A stretch of DNA of 64,000 nt from Klebsiella sp. RHBSTW-00484 (lineage in GTDB: Bacteria > Pseudomonadota > Gammaproteobacteria > Enterobacterales > Enterobacteriaceae). The notes under the pieces were generated by a model. It saw nothing but the letters and a program-made list of their open reading frames with translations. It was not told the origin of the DNA and did no database searches. Below, one piece after another: positions 21,991-32,500 of the stretch (position 1 is the stretch's first letter; the number at the start of each line of letters is the position of its first letter). Made by a program: the position numbers and the translations under genes. The DNA lies in assembly GCF_013705725.1 (NCBI RefSeq), contig NZ_CP055481.1, positions 5,642,001 to 5,706,000 of the forward strand, written 5' to 3'.

Positions 21991-22112
21991 GAGATCACCC
22001 AATAACATCCATCGAGATCGGGTAATAACATTTGAGCAGATCGCTGAATAACATCGATGGAGATCACTTTTGACTCACTTTGTTATTCGGTGATCTCCAT
22101 CAATGTTATTGG
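21991..22112. repeat. Multiple terminal repeats of the IS21-like element
   Basis: Three direct copies of GAGATC(n)4AATAACAT-like units spaced about 22 bp, followed by two inverted copies (GTTATTCGGTGATCTCC, AATGTTATT). More diverged copies occur at 21730-21790 (GTTATTCGGCGATC, AATGTTATC, AATGTTATT). These are likely transposase-binding sites. The rest of the 523-bp gap 21643-22165 shows no gene. Confidence 0.6.
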
Positions 22113-22165
22113 AACTTCACAGGTGTGTTGATCTGTATCTTTTGCCATTCCGGTGAAGGATACCT

Positions 22166-23710
22166 ATGCCGACAGCTCCAATCTCTATGAGAAAACTCAA
22201 AGAAATACTTAGACTTAAATATGGTGCCGGACTCAGCCATCGTCAGATTGGCCGGAGTCTGGCGATCTCACCTTCTGTCGTATCCCGCTACGCCAATCGG
22301 GCGGCTCAGCTTGGTATTAAACAGTGGCCGTTGCCCGCAGAATGGGATGATGCAGCGCTAATGCATACGTTCCTTCAAACGCAGGTGAAGATGAAGAAAC
22401 ACTCCCTGCCAGACTGGGCTACGGTATACAAAGAGCTGCGTAATAAATGCGTGACGCTTCAACTGCTCTGGGAAGAGTACGGAGAACGCAATCCTGGCGG
22501 CTCTTACAGTTATAACCATTATTGCCGGATGTATCGCGAATGGCTGAAAACCACCTCGCCATCAATGCGCCAGGTCCATAAAGCTGGCGAAAAACTCTTC
22601 GTTGATTACTGTGGGCCAACCGTTGACATTACCAACCCTGATACCGGGGAAATAAGAACCGCGCAGATCATCGTGGCCGTTCTCGGGGCGTCAAGTTACA
22701 CATGGGCAGAGGCCACCTGGTCCCAGCAGCTTGAGGACTGGGTTATGAGCCATGTTCGTTGCTTCCGGTGGCTTGACGGTGTTCCTGAGCTTGTTGTTCC
22801 GGACAATCTGAAAAGCGCCACGTCACGGGCCTGTAAATATGATCCTGACGTTAATCCAACCTACCAGCAGATGCTTGAGCACTACAATGTTGCCGTGATA
22901 CCAGCGCGGCCGCGTAAACCAAAAGATAAAGCCAAAGCAGAAGTGGGCGTTCAGATCGTCGAACGCAGGATCCTGGCCCGGCTCCGTCACCAGGTCTTCT
23001 TCTCGCTTGCTGAGCTGAACCACTGTATCCGTACGCTGGTAACCGGGCTCAACGAACGTCCCTTCAAAAAACTGCCGGGCAATCGCCGTGAGGCCTTCGA
23101 AAGGCTGGACAAAACTGTGCTCAGGCCATTACCGGTGCAGCAGTGGCGCTACCGGCACATCAAAAAAGCGAAGGTGAATATCGATTATCACGTGGAATAT
23201 GAACAGCATCACTACTCAGTCCCCCATCAGCACGTCGGTAAAACTGTGGAGCTTCATGCCTTCGACAACCAGCTTGAAGTCTGGTCTGACGGGCAGATGA
23301 TCGCCAGTCACCCGCGGCGTCTTCATCCGGGCAACAGTACGGCAGCAGAACATATGCCGGAGCGCCATCGTCATCATCAGCAGTGGACGCCAGAGCGGCT
23401 GAAAAGCTGGGCGGCCGGTGTGGGCTCCGACACCTTCACGTGGGTCAGCGAGCGTCTGGCTGAAAAAGCGCATCCGGAACAGGCCTATCGCCTGTGTCTG
23501 GGGCTGCTGAGCCTGACGCGTGAATATCCTTCTGAGCGCGTCAATAACAGCTGTCGGCTGGCCAATGCAGAGGGATTAACCCGGCTGAAGCAGATAAAGT
23601 CGATCCTGAAGAATAACCGCGACCTGGTTCCGGCGGACAAAGATCTGCACCCGTCCCAGGAGCTTCCTCAGGAACATGAAAACATCCGTGGCCCACGCCA
23701 CTTCCACTGA
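22166..23710 (+). CDS. istA: IS21-family transposase IstA
   Basis: DDE transposase of 514 residues. N-terminal helix-turn-helix (LRLKYGAGLSHRQIGRSLAISPSVVSRYANRA), RNase H-like catalytic core with Asp in FVDYCGPTVDI, Asp in VVPDNLKSATSR and Glu in KAKAEVGVQIVERR, then a beta-barrel and C-terminal domain. Start at 22166 follows GAAGGATACCT. Intact, but needs the IstB ATPase, which is broken here. Confidence 0.93.
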   Translation: MPTAPISMRKLKEILRLKYGAGLSHRQIGRSLAISPSVVSRYANRAAQLGIKQWPLPAEWDDAALMHTFLQTQVKMKKHSLPDWATVYKELRNKCVTLQLLWEEYGERNPGGSYSYNHYCRMYREWLKTTSPSMRQVHKAGEKLFVDYCGPTVDITNPDTGEIRTAQIIVAVLGASSYTWAEATWSQQLEDWVMSHVRCFRWLDGVPELVVPDNLKSATSRACKYDPDVNPTYQQMLEHYNVAVIPARPRKPKDKAKAEVGVQIVERRILARLRHQVFFSLAELNHCIRTLVTGLNERPFKKLPGNRREAFERLDKTVLRPLPVQQWRYRHIKKAKVNIDYHVEYEQHHYSVPHQHVGKTVELHAFDNQLEVWSDGQMIASHPRRLHPGNSTAAEHMPERHRHHQQWTPERLKSWAAGVGSDTFTWVSERLAEKAHPEQAYRLCLGLLSLTREYPSERVNNSCRLANAEGLTRLKQIKSILKNNRDLVPADKDLHPSQELPQEHENIRGPRHFH

Positions 23711-23726
23711 AACAAGGGATCCGATA

Positions 23727-24464
23727 ATGCCACATACGCTGATGAAACAGCTGACAGAAATGAAACTGACGGGAATGGCGGCCGCGCTGTCCTCACAGAT
23801 GTAGCAACCCGGCACTTACGAAGAGCTCTCCTTCAGGGAAAGACTGGCGTTGCTGGTCACGCGCGAATCACTCGAAAGGGATCAGCGTAAACAGAAACGT
23901 CTGCTACAAAAAGCCCGCCTGAGGCTTGAAGCCTCGGTCCAGGACATCGACTACCAGCCAGCGAGAAACCTAGAACGTTCTCGGATCGCTCAGCTAAGCC
24001 AGAACGAATGGGTGGTCAGGGGGCAGAACCTGCTGATAACCGGCCCCTGCGGTTGCGGCAAAACCTATGTGGGCTGCGCCCTTGGCAACAACGCCTGCCA
24101 GCAGGGTTACAGCGTACAGTACTGGAGACTGAACCGGTTGCTGGTTGAACTGACGCACAGCCGCGCAGACGGTAGTTACCGAAAGCAGCTGGCTCAGCTG
24201 TCAAAAACGCAGCTGCTTATCCTGGATGACTGGGGCCTTGAGCCGTTGCTGCCAGCGCAGCGTAACGATCTGCTGGAACTGATGGATGGCAGATACGGAA
24301 AGAACGCCACGGTGATGATAAGCCAGCTGCCAACGGATGAGTGGTATGGCTGCGTTGGCGATAACACGCTGGCAGACGCGATCCTTGATCGTCTGATGCA
24401 TAACTCCCACCGGCTGGAAATGAAGGGTGAGTCGATGAGAAAACGACTGGCACAGGTTGACTGA
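23727..24464 (+). pseudogene. istB: IS21-family helper ATPase IstB, interrupted by a TAG codon
   Basis: AAA+ ATPase that assists IstA. The frame starts at 23727 (MPHTLMKQLTEMKLTGMAAAL) but codon 26 (23802-23804) is TAG, within what should be SQM-x-QPGTYEELSF. After it the frame is open to 24464 with Walker A GPCGCGKTYVG, Walker B LLILDDWGLEPL and sensor segments. Restart at a downstream TTG/GTG (near 23850) could give an N-terminally short protein. The adjacent 24465-24780 stretch shows nothing I can identify. Confidence 0.85.
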
Positions 24465-24781
24465 AAGTGAACGGTCGGTGTAATAAAAAGAAGTTAGGGC
24501 GCGTTAGGGAATAACGCGTTCACGTTCCTCCGGAATAACCGTTCAACTTCGCCAGAATACGCACGCGTACTTAATCAGTAGCCATAACATCATAAACCCT
24601 CACTAATCCTGTAAGTTAACTTGCCCTGCACCGACCTATCTCCCCAGCGCAATCCCGGTTTCGCGGTGTCTGTTACGGCCGTATTTTCTCATTTCTCGTC
24701 AGCCACGGTGAGGCTCTTTCAAGAGCTGGGTTGTATGAAAACGACAAAAACACAGCCGACAATAATTTACAAAATAACTTG

Positions 24782-24812
24782 TTGACCCTGTATTTACCAC
24801 AGGGTTTTTAAT
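24782..24812 (+). promoter_or_regulatory. MerR-type (PbrR/CadR-like) promoter, copy 1
   Basis: TTGACC (-35) and TTTAAT (-10) separated by 19 bp, an over-long spacer typical of MerR-family activated promoters. The spacer holds the dyad ACCCTGTA...CCACAGGGT. Lies 70 bp before the first DUF1471-type gene. Confidence 0.8.
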
Positions 24813-24882
24813 ACACATCAACAGGTGAGACGGCGATGACGCCGGTATCACCAGATGACCAGATAACCCAAGGAATATGACC

Positions 24883-25095
24883 ATGAAAAACATCAAACTG
24901 CTTGCTGCTGCCGGTATGCTCTCCGTAGTTTCTTTCTCCGGCTTCGCCCAGTCCGTCAGCGTTACTGCTGACACCCTGAACAACGCGGAAGCGAAAATTG
25001 CCGCTATCGCCCAGGAATCCGGTGCTTCGTCCTACCGCATCACCAGTGCTGACCAGAAAAACGTTGCCCGCGTGACTGCAGTACTTGATAAGTAA
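24883..25095 (+). CDS. Small exported DUF1471-type (YdgH/BhsA/McbA-like) protein 1
   Basis: A 70-residue periplasmic protein: signal peptide MKNIKLLAAAGMLSVVSFSGFA, then a single small alpha/beta domain (SVSVTADTLNNAEAKIAAIAQESGASSYRITSADQ...ARVTAVLDK) like the stress-induced DUF1471 family. Family members change cell-surface properties or stress tolerance; this one's role is unknown. I chose the second of two close ATGs because AAGGA sits eight bases upstream of it. Driven by a MerR-type metal promoter, so probably metal induced. Confidence 0.8.
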   Translation: MKNIKLLAAAGMLSVVSFSGFAQSVSVTADTLNNAEAKIAAIAQESGASSYRITSADQKNVARVTAVLDK

Positions 25096-25278
25096 TCCGG
25101 GACGGTATTACCCTGAACCTGAGCAGTAAACGCGTGAGATGGTCGCAGAGGGAACTGCCGGACTGACTGCCACTATAGTGGGGGTCACCTCCGGTTCCGC
25201 CGGCGACCTCACATGCGGACACACCCTCCAGGACAACCCTATCCCTGTTGTCCGTTTTCCTTGATGACTGTTTTAGTC

Positions 25279-25305
25279 AGGTTACCCCCAGGTAGCCTTT
25301 TTTTT
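25279..25305 (+). terminator. Terminator downstream of DUF1471-type gene 1
   Basis: Stem AGGTTACC/GGTAGCCT (one G-U pair), loop CCCA, followed by eight T residues. A second hairpin, GGACAAC/GTTGTCC followed by GTTTTCC, lies at 25231-25260. Confidence 0.75.
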
Positions 25306-25340
25306 GTCCTTATCCCACCAGAAAAAACAGCGTAAGGGTG

Positions 25341-25371
25341 TTGACCCTGTATGAACCACAGGGTTTTTAAT
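25341..25371 (+). promoter_or_regulatory. MerR-type (PbrR/CadR-like) promoter, copy 2
   Basis: TTGACC and TTTAAT with a 19-bp spacer containing ACCCTGTA...CCACAGGGT; nearly identical to copy 1, including the following ACACAT-AACAGGTGA leader. Confidence 0.8.
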
Positions 25372-25419
25372 ACACATTAACAGGTGAAACGGCGATATCT
25401 GATGAAGAGGAATATACAG

Positions 25420-25593
25420 ATGAAAAAATTTAGCGTGACTGCAGTACTGATTCTGAATGGCATGCTCTCATCCGGAGCTATGGCAACCTCGTTCCTGCCG
25501 GAAACTTGCTCGGATATGGACATCTCTGTCCGGACAGACTATGTCAACCATGAAGACGTGAGCCACGTCTTTGACTGTCAGCCAGTGATCTGA
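25420..25593 (+). CDS. Small exported protein of unknown function, metal-promoter driven
   Basis: A 57-residue protein with a signal peptide (MKKFSVTAVLILNGMLSSGAMA) and a mature part of only about 35 residues, SFLPETCSDMDISVRTDYVN and HEDVSHVFDCQPVI. It has two Cys, several Asp/Glu and two His, which could make a disulfide or bind metal. The ATG at 25420 is supported by GAGG nine bases upstream. It shares promoter copy 2 and leader with DUF1471-type gene 1. I do not recognise the family. Confidence 0.6.
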   Translation: MKKFSVTAVLILNGMLSSGAMATSFLPETCSDMDISVRTDYVNHEDVSHVFDCQPVI

Positions 25594-25765
25594 TGTAAAA
25601 AAACGGTCGGATTAATTTTCCTTTTAAGTGCGTTAGTGCCTTTGAATTTTTTTCGGGTCCAGAACTTCACCGCGGTCAGACCCAGCGGGAGCCCTGATGT
25701 CGTCACTGCCAGGCTCGAATGCATCAGGATCCCACAATTGACACCTGCATCATTCCCCGTCTTGA

Positions 25766-26122
25766 TTAGGTGTGATTGCCTGCAAATCCTACTGCATCAG
25801 GGTTATCCCGGTGGTAGCCAAATGTTGTGGTGTCCTGAAGCAGTAGAATCTTCTCACCTTGCAGCGCATATATCCTTTGACTGGTAGCCTCGGAATGTCC
25901 CTGCAGCAGGTGCTGCTCATCAATCCTGTCACTGGAAAGGAACCGGTAAGCGGCTTTTGTTGCTGCATTATCCTGGCAGGCAAAAGGGAGGCTGTTGCCC
26001 ATCCCCCGCCAGAGTTTTTGCATGAGACTTTTAAAACGACTGGCACGGCGGCGATCGCTAAAGACAGAAGAATTAATTTCCTCATCGAGCCATGAAAGCG
26101 AAGTCTGTTCCTGATTAATCAT
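25766..26122 (-). pseudogene. Fragment of an IS4/Tn5-type transposase (N-terminus)
   Basis: 118 residues matching the Tn5-like DNA-binding N-terminal domain: SWLDEEINSSVFSDRRRASRFKSLMQKL, the classic NAATKAAYRFLSSDRI, and KILLLQDTTTFGYHR, which holds the first catalytic Asp. The frame stops at GFAGNHT; the remaining three quarters are absent. Flanking 25594-25765 and 26123-26357 contain no other gene I can identify. Confidence 0.75.
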
Positions 26123-26357
26123 TCAACCATCCCTGAAAGTAATTTAGCTGATTATCATAATGATTACCTTAATATAATTGTGGGTAGTTGCAAGTCTCGC
26201 TGGACGCTTACAATTAACCCAATTCGCTTGATACATCAGATTGATTCCCTCCCTGAAAACAGTGCCGGTCTAAACGGAAGTCTCCTGTCTTACAACCAGC
26301 AGAAACACGGTGCATAGGGCCAATCCATGGTATAAGCAGTCAGTCTGAAAAAAAGTC

Positions 26358-26388
26358 TTGACCCTGTAGCCACTTCATGGTTTTTGAT
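26358..26388 (+). promoter_or_regulatory. MerR-type promoter of the OprD-like porin gene
   Basis: TTGACC and TTTGAT with a 19-bp spacer. The left half-site is ACCCTGTAGC but the right half is ACTTCATGGT, the same variant as in front of the lpxC paralogue, so it may answer to a different MerR-family regulator from copies 1 and 2. Confidence 0.65.
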
Positions 26389-26502
26389 ATGAAATGGATT
26401 CGTACTTAGTGCAGCGGTAAACAAATACCTCATTATTTTCTGCCATTTTCCCTTCGTGTTACCGCGTATATTGATATCAGGCAAGCTAAAGGAATTACCT
26501 GA

Positions 26503-27870
26503 ATGAGAATAGTTACACTCGTAATATCTGCTGTAGCTTTGATGCCGGGAGTTACAGTCCCTAATGCGATAGCCGGTTTTATTGAAGACAGTAAGGCCAA
26601 TCTCACACTCCGCAATTTCTATATTAATACAGATAATCGCAGTGGGGACGGGTTCAGTAAACAGGAAGAATGGGGACAGGGGTTCATCCTCAATTACGAT
26701 TCAGGTTATACTGAAGGGCCAGTGGGATTCGGACTGAGCACTCTGGGGCTACTGGGCATCAGACTTGACGGAGGAGGTAAAGCAGGCTCACCGGCGTCAG
26801 GTCGGCAACCCGGTACAGTATTTCCGCTAGACAATGATGGCAGAGCGGTTCATCAGTTCGGTAGCCTGGGGGTTACCGGCAGGGCAAAAATATCTGATAC
26901 GGAACTCCGTTATGGAACGCTTCAGCCCAAAAATCCCGTCGTTATATACAACGATGCCCGCCTTTTGCCCATGACATATCAGGGAGGACAAATATCATCA
27001 ACAGATATCGACGATCTGAGTCTGACCGGCGGCGTTCTCACACATACAAAAGGACGTAACTCCACAGATATGCGCGGAATGTCCATTGCCGGAGCCAATG
27101 GAAGTGGTCCCACTTCACGGAGCAGTAATCGTTTTTATTTCGCCGGTGGTGACTATACTCTTATGAAAGACATGACTCTCTCATACTATTACGGTGAGCT
27201 GGATAATTTTTACAGGCAAAACTATATCGGACTGGCACATAACCTGAAAATCGTTTCCGGGAACCTGAAATCAGATATTCGTATATTCATCAGCGATGCA
27301 GACGGAAAGAACGGAAGTGCTGCAGGACGGAGTGCCGGATATGTAAGTACTGGTTATTACGGAAATAATCGCACAAAGGGAGAAGTGGACAACAATGTTT
27401 ATAGCGGTCAGTTGACATGGTCTTCTGGAAGTCACAGTGTGAGCAGTGGTTATCAGTGGCTGACGGGGAAAAGTGACTTTCCATATCTGAATCGTGGTGA
27501 TGGAGAAGGAACAAGCACCTGGTTAATTACTGATGCACAATTGCTAAAATTCAGCAGGGCGGGGGAGCGAACCTGGCTGGCACGGTACGCCTATAATTTT
27601 GCTGATGCAGGGCTCAAAGGGCTGAATCTAAGTATCCTCTATCTGAACGCCGATAATATTGATACCGGGGATGGGCGAAAGGGGGAATGGGAACGGGATA
27701 TTGCCCTGAGTTATACTATCCCCGAGGGAATACTTAACGGACTTGGCATCTCCGTAAAAAATGCCACAATGCGCAGCGCTCTGCCTGACACAAGTAGAAA
27801 AGGCTCTGCTGGACAGCGTGACCAGGATGAAACCCGGGTTACAGTCAGTTATACCCTTCCTCTTCTCTGA
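26503..27870 (+). CDS. OprD-family outer-membrane porin
   Basis: Beta-barrel channel of 455 residues. Signal peptide VTLVISAVALMPGVTVPNAIA, then the OprD-family opening GFIEDSKANLTLRNFYINTDNR, alternating amphipathic strands, and a C-terminal strand with TVSYTLPLL. OprD porins take up basic amino acids, peptides or small acids in pseudomonads and are unusual in Enterobacteriaceae, suggesting transfer. The gene has its own MerR-type promoter, so expression is probably linked to metal stress. Substrate unknown. Confidence 0.85.
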   Translation: MRIVTLVISAVALMPGVTVPNAIAGFIEDSKANLTLRNFYINTDNRSGDGFSKQEEWGQGFILNYDSGYTEGPVGFGLSTLGLLGIRLDGGGKAGSPASGRQPGTVFPLDNDGRAVHQFGSLGVTGRAKISDTELRYGTLQPKNPVVIYNDARLLPMTYQGGQISSTDIDDLSLTGGVLTHTKGRNSTDMRGMSIAGANGSGPTSRSSNRFYFAGGDYTLMKDMTLSYYYGELDNFYRQNYIGLAHNLKIVSGNLKSDIRIFISDADGKNGSAAGRSAGYVSTGYYGNNRTKGEVDNNVYSGQLTWSSGSHSVSSGYQWLTGKSDFPYLNRGDGEGTSTWLITDAQLLKFSRAGERTWLARYAYNFADAGLKGLNLSILYLNADNIDTGDGRKGEWERDIALSYTIPEGILNGLGISVKNATMRSALPDTSRKGSAGQRDQDETRVTVSYTLPLL

Positions 27871-28046
27871 TATAGTGTTTCCGGTCTTTTGTGCTGTTGA
27901 GCAGGACAGACCGGAATGACGTTCGCAGGCAGCAGAAAATTTATATCTGGCTGTCAGTCCAGTAGTTATTTCTGTCCCGGTTCTCCACTCAGGTCCGACT
28001 TAAAACATATCGTTTTTACTGCCATTTAAATAAAGAGTAGCCTTGC

Positions 28047-28499
28047 ATGTCATTATTATCAGTTTTAAAGTATCCGGATCCCAAATTGAAGATCATTGCA
28101 ATGCCCGTCGAACATATTTCACCGATAACCCGGCAATTTATTAAGGATATGATTACCACTATGTACGGTACATCCAGTGTAGGTTTAACAGCAACCCAGG
28201 TTGGTGTTCACCAAAGGATTGCTGTAATTGATGTCCCTGAATCGCTGGTGCAACCAATAGTATTAATTAATCCGGTAATTGCTGAGAGTAAGGAAGAAAA
28301 AAATATCACGGAGGAAAAATGTCTTTCTATACCAGGAACCAGTCGTTTTGTATACCGTGCAGAGAAAATAAATGTCACCGCTCTTGATGCTTTTGGGAAT
28401 ACAATAAATTTTAGTGCAAGTGGTACTCTCTCGATCTGTATACAGCATATGATAGACCATATGAACGGAATTCTATTAACTAAGAGCCTATCTCAATAG
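28047..28499 (+). pseudogene. Peptide deformylase paralogue, catalytic Glu lost and 3' end cut by an insertion sequence
   Basis: Deformylases remove the N-formyl group from new proteins using Fe/Zn. This 150-residue frame aligns with the family: motif 1 VGLTATQVG, motif 2 EEKCLSIPG with the metal Cys, and motif 3 QHMIDH, where the usual HExDH has Met in place of the catalytic Glu. Residues after ILLTK derive from the IS5-like element beginning at 28484, which removed the normal DYLS tail. The gene start is good and the frame otherwise open, so it may have been inactive or divergent before truncation. Related to the second deformylase paralogue at 50244. Confidence 0.8.
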
Positions 28500-29245
28500 G
28501 ACTTTATTCCAGACGATAAGACCACAGGCAAAATGCAACATAGCCTCGTAATTTTCGGCCTTCTTTTTCCATCGGGTCAGAACCCGGCGAAAGCGATTCA
28601 TCCAGCTATGAGTCCTCTCAACGCCCCAGAGAGGGGCTTTGAAGTCCCTGTTTTTAGTGGCGTCAGACTCCTCTTTACGGGACTGAATATGTGGCTCGTA
28701 ACGGCGACTCTGCAGATACGTTTTCAGCCATCCAGCTTCGTAACCTTTGTCCAGACAGAGCCTGAGTTTCCACCCGGATGCCCCGTCTGAAGGGCATCGA
28801 GCGTATCCGCAACCAGTTTGATGTCGTGCGTGTTCGCTGCTGCGACGACCAGCGACAGAGGAAGCCCCCTGGCGTCCGTCAGCAGGCTGCGCTTTACGCC
28901 TTGTTTCCCTCTGTCCTTAGGATTGCGACCTGTTTTTTTGTTCCTGACAGCGGCGATTTGGTCATACAACCGTCCATCGACAACCAGGACCAGTCAATGC
29001 TGTCCAGATGCTCGCAGGCAAGCAAACCGTTCTGCCAGAAGCGCTCAAAGATGCCTGAATCGTGCCACTCCTTAAAGCGCCGGTGTGCAGGACTCGATGA
29101 ACATATCCCGGTGGCGTTCAGACAACCAGTCCTGAGGAAGAAGAATATGGCATCCATGGCAGCGCGGTTATCAACGCGTTTCCGGTATGTATCGAGTGGA
29201 TGGCTGGTTTTGTGCTCAGGGATACCCGGTCATTTTTTTAGGCTC
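28484..29245 (-). mobile_element. IS5-family (IS427-group-like) insertion sequence, defective
   Basis: Bounded by imperfect inverted repeats beginning GAGCCTA at 28484 and ending TAGGCTC at 29245 (762 bp). No matching target duplication is evident, and the DNA right of it does not continue the deformylase gene, so an adjacent deletion is likely. The 300 bp to its right (29246-29545) show no recognisable gene. Confidence 0.7.
28490..29200 (-). pseudogene. IS5-family transposase, frameshifted
   Basis: The first frame (29157 to 28894) encodes the N-terminal half (SSPAHRRFKEWHDSGIFERFW, DGCMTKSPLSG). A second frame (28969 to about 28770) carries the DDE-core segment KRSLLTDARGLPLSLVVAAANTHD. The C-terminal ERTHSWMNRFRRVLTRWKKK segment is in another frame near 28600. 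The first break may be a programmed frameshift; the second (around 28770) looks like a real mutation. Confidence 0.75.
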
Positions 29246-29545
29246 GATGCAGAAAAACAATGAAGTTTCAATTTTATCATTGCAAGCCTTTCATTCACTA
29301 AAACTCTTCGGCCAATCCGAAACTGGTGACTGTAGTAATTTCTTACAGGCTAAAACTTGCAGTAACTTGAAGGTAAGGGGGAGGATGATAAAAATTCATG
29401 AAGATCGCACTGAAATAATTCATTAAATCGGTTATTGAGTTGGATTGGCGCAAAATAATTAAAAATGTCTTTAAAACATAGCGTTATCCATTGAATAACA
29501 TCAGACCACTAAAATGGCCTGATGTAAAGGATGCTAATACCTATC

Positions 29546-32500
29546 TCAGGCATCAATAGTGATATCACCGGCAGGAATACACTGGCATGTCAAACATGCA
29601 CCCTCATCAGAGGGTTCCACACCATTCAGATGCTGCACGTTCCCGGCAATCACCTTAGTTGAACAGCTTTCACATTGTCCAACACGACAACCACTAGGCA
29701 TTTTAATCCCAAGTTTTTCTCCAAAATTCAGCAGAGTACCTTTATCCGTGGTCCAGGTCTCTTCTCTTCCTGATTTTGCAAAAATTACTTTATGACGTAA
29801 TGAGGGATCATTATTTATTTTTGTCGGAGAACGAAATATCTCGTAGAAAATAGCAAATGCAGGTACACCTCTCTCCTGAAGCCCTCGGGATATCGCATCC
29901 ATCATAGGCTGCGGACCACACATGTAATAACGAGCATTATTCTCAATAAGATATGCCTCGACATCTCCCGCACCAACATAACCAGCTCTATCATAATCCA
30001 ATCCTGGAATATCACAGTCGAGGGGCTGGTTGTAGATATTAATTACTTTAAGCCTGTCAATAGACGCATTTAGCTCCGCAATTCTTTTCTTAAACGCATG
30101 TAGCCTACTATTTTGATTAGCATAGAAAAGCCAGATTTCCGGACCTTCCGCTTGGGGGTTAATAGACTCCAGATAGGAAATGAATGGAGTAATTCCAATA
30201 CCGCCAGCAAATATTACGACAGGCTGGACGGCATTGAGCGGGACAATGAAATTCCCCCCAGGAGGCGTAAGTTCAACATCCTTGCCTATCTGCAAATGCG
30301 TGTTTATGTAGGATGACATTATTCCTTCTACATATTCACCTTTCTCATCAGTCGCTTTCTGATGACGGACAGAAATGGAATAGGTTTTACGGTCATGAAC
30401 AAACGCAGGGCCTGTCAGCGAATACGCCCGGGTAACGATCTCTTCAGAATCGCTCATCGGACAACAGCTAACAGTGATATGCTGGCCCGGTTCATAATCA
30501 GGTAAGTAGCCTTCACTATTCGATTGGAAGGTAACTGTCGTAACATTATCTGCTTCTTTTTTCAGTTCAATGACTTTGAATGTTTTACGACCTTCCCAGG
30601 GGCGTCTTATCAGCTCAAAATCATTCAAGCGGCGAATGCGGCAGCGGAATGAACGCAAAGGTAAAGCACCGCTGACTGGATCATAGCTATCACCGCTGAT
30701 TAAGCTATTGTAATTGCTACTGTACTCACCTTTAACCGGGTATGAAGGTTTGCCAAAATCAGGACAAGACTGCCACCACCCAAACTCAGCAATTACAGTT
30801 TCATGAGAGAGTTTGGCTTCCACTTTTGCTCTAAATCGAGCAAGACCTGCTCTCGTTTCAATTTCTACCCAATCCCCCGTCTTGATACCTTCTTCGTCAG
30901 CCAGAGCTGCCGAAATGTCTACCGTTGGATAAGGTGCTTTTTTTCGTAGGCTAGTCAGGCTTCGATGTTGGCTATGACAGAAGAATCCGCTTTTAACGGA
31001 TGTCAGCATTAGTGGATAATCAGGATCGTTGCGCTGGTATTCTTGCGGCTGTACATACTCAGGTAAAGGATTGTAACCATAGCGATGAAGGATCTCAGAG
31101 TAAAACTCTGCACGTTTTGTTTCTGTATTGAAACCTGCCAGATATCCGCTATTTGGGTCTCTGAAAGCATATTTTCTGACTTTATGCTCAAGCGGGATAT
31201 CGTAACCTTCTGGCTTATTTCTGAGCATCTCAACAGTCAAACCTAATGGTTCTAGTTGATAATTCCAGGCTGCCTCAATATTGCCGTCGAAGAACGCTTC
31301 ATTCATTCCTAACCGGCATGCAAGATCGAAAACAATCTCAAGGTCGGAACGGCTTTCACCGCGCGGAGAGACCATTTTTTTTCTCAACTGAATGTGGTCC
31401 TGAGCAGCAGCACTACTTTCAAACCCGGTTCTTAGGCCTTCGCGCTCCCAGGCAGTGTTTACTGGCAGAAGGATATCAGCATACTTTGATGTAGGCGTTT
31501 CAAACAAATCTACATGGGCATAAAACTCAAGTGCCTCAAGCGCCTGTTGTCCGAGAGAAGTATCACTTTGTGAAAGTAATATGTTGGCACCAAAGCCAAT
31601 TAACCCGCGAATTTTATAGGGTGTACCTTCTAATACTGAATGCCAGATATCCTGAGAATGAACCCAACCTTGTGAAGGCGGCCCGATAGGCCTTTCTTCA
31701 AGACCTAATGCTTTATCCCATTGTGATTTTGGCATCAGTGTCGGTGAATTAACCACATTCACCGGGTGGCTGGCATAGATTCGATTACATCCTTCCTGAT
31801 CGAAACAACCGGTTAAAGCATACAGTGTCGCAATCGCACGTTCTGTTTGGGTGGCATTAGTGTGTTGTGCCACTCCAGACCAGCTGTGGTAGGCGATTTT
31901 CTTGGCCCCGGCAATCAAACTCGCAGCGGCTTCAATTGATGCAACAGATACCCCGGTGATACGGCTTACGTTTTCTGGGTCATAATTAGCCAACATATCT
32001 TTAAAAGATGAAAACGCCGTTTGGCAGGAAATTTTTGCACCATCAGCTATTGCAACTTCAACATTACCCTCAAGTGCAGCTGTAGGCGTCAGCGTTTCTT
32101 CAGTTCGAGTCTCGGAATCGATAAATGTGACTTGCTGGTTGTGTTCGTCCCAAACTGTATAGCGATTACTGATGGCAAGTGGGTTAATATCTTTTTCCCG
32201 AAGAAAATAACCATTATCATTTCGAACCAACAAAGGACCATTAGTCCAGTTTCGAACAAACTCATGATTAAACAGGTTTCTTTCTACCAGGAGATGGCTT
32301 AACCCCAAAGCTAATGCACCGTCAGTCCCAGGATTGACATCAAGCCAGGCATTTGCTTCTTTCGCTAAAGGTGTCGGGCGAGGATCCACGACGATCAGTT
32401 TTGCACCGTTATTTCGACCAGTACCAATCGCACTAGCCTGGGCAAGCCAAGTATTCGCGGGGTTATGCCCCCAAAGAAGGATAAGATCGGCATGGGAATA

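Larger units (their letters stand above)
21960..24470 (+). mobile_element. IS21-family insertion sequence, inactivated
   Basis: Contains istA and a nonsense-mutated istB. The left end carries several short repeats of the form GATC-n-AATAACAT (tandem near 21991, 22013 and 22037, inverted near 22080-22112), as is usual for IS21-family termini. I could not find the matching right inverted repeat after istB, so the right boundary is approximate and may be truncated. Confidence 0.75.
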
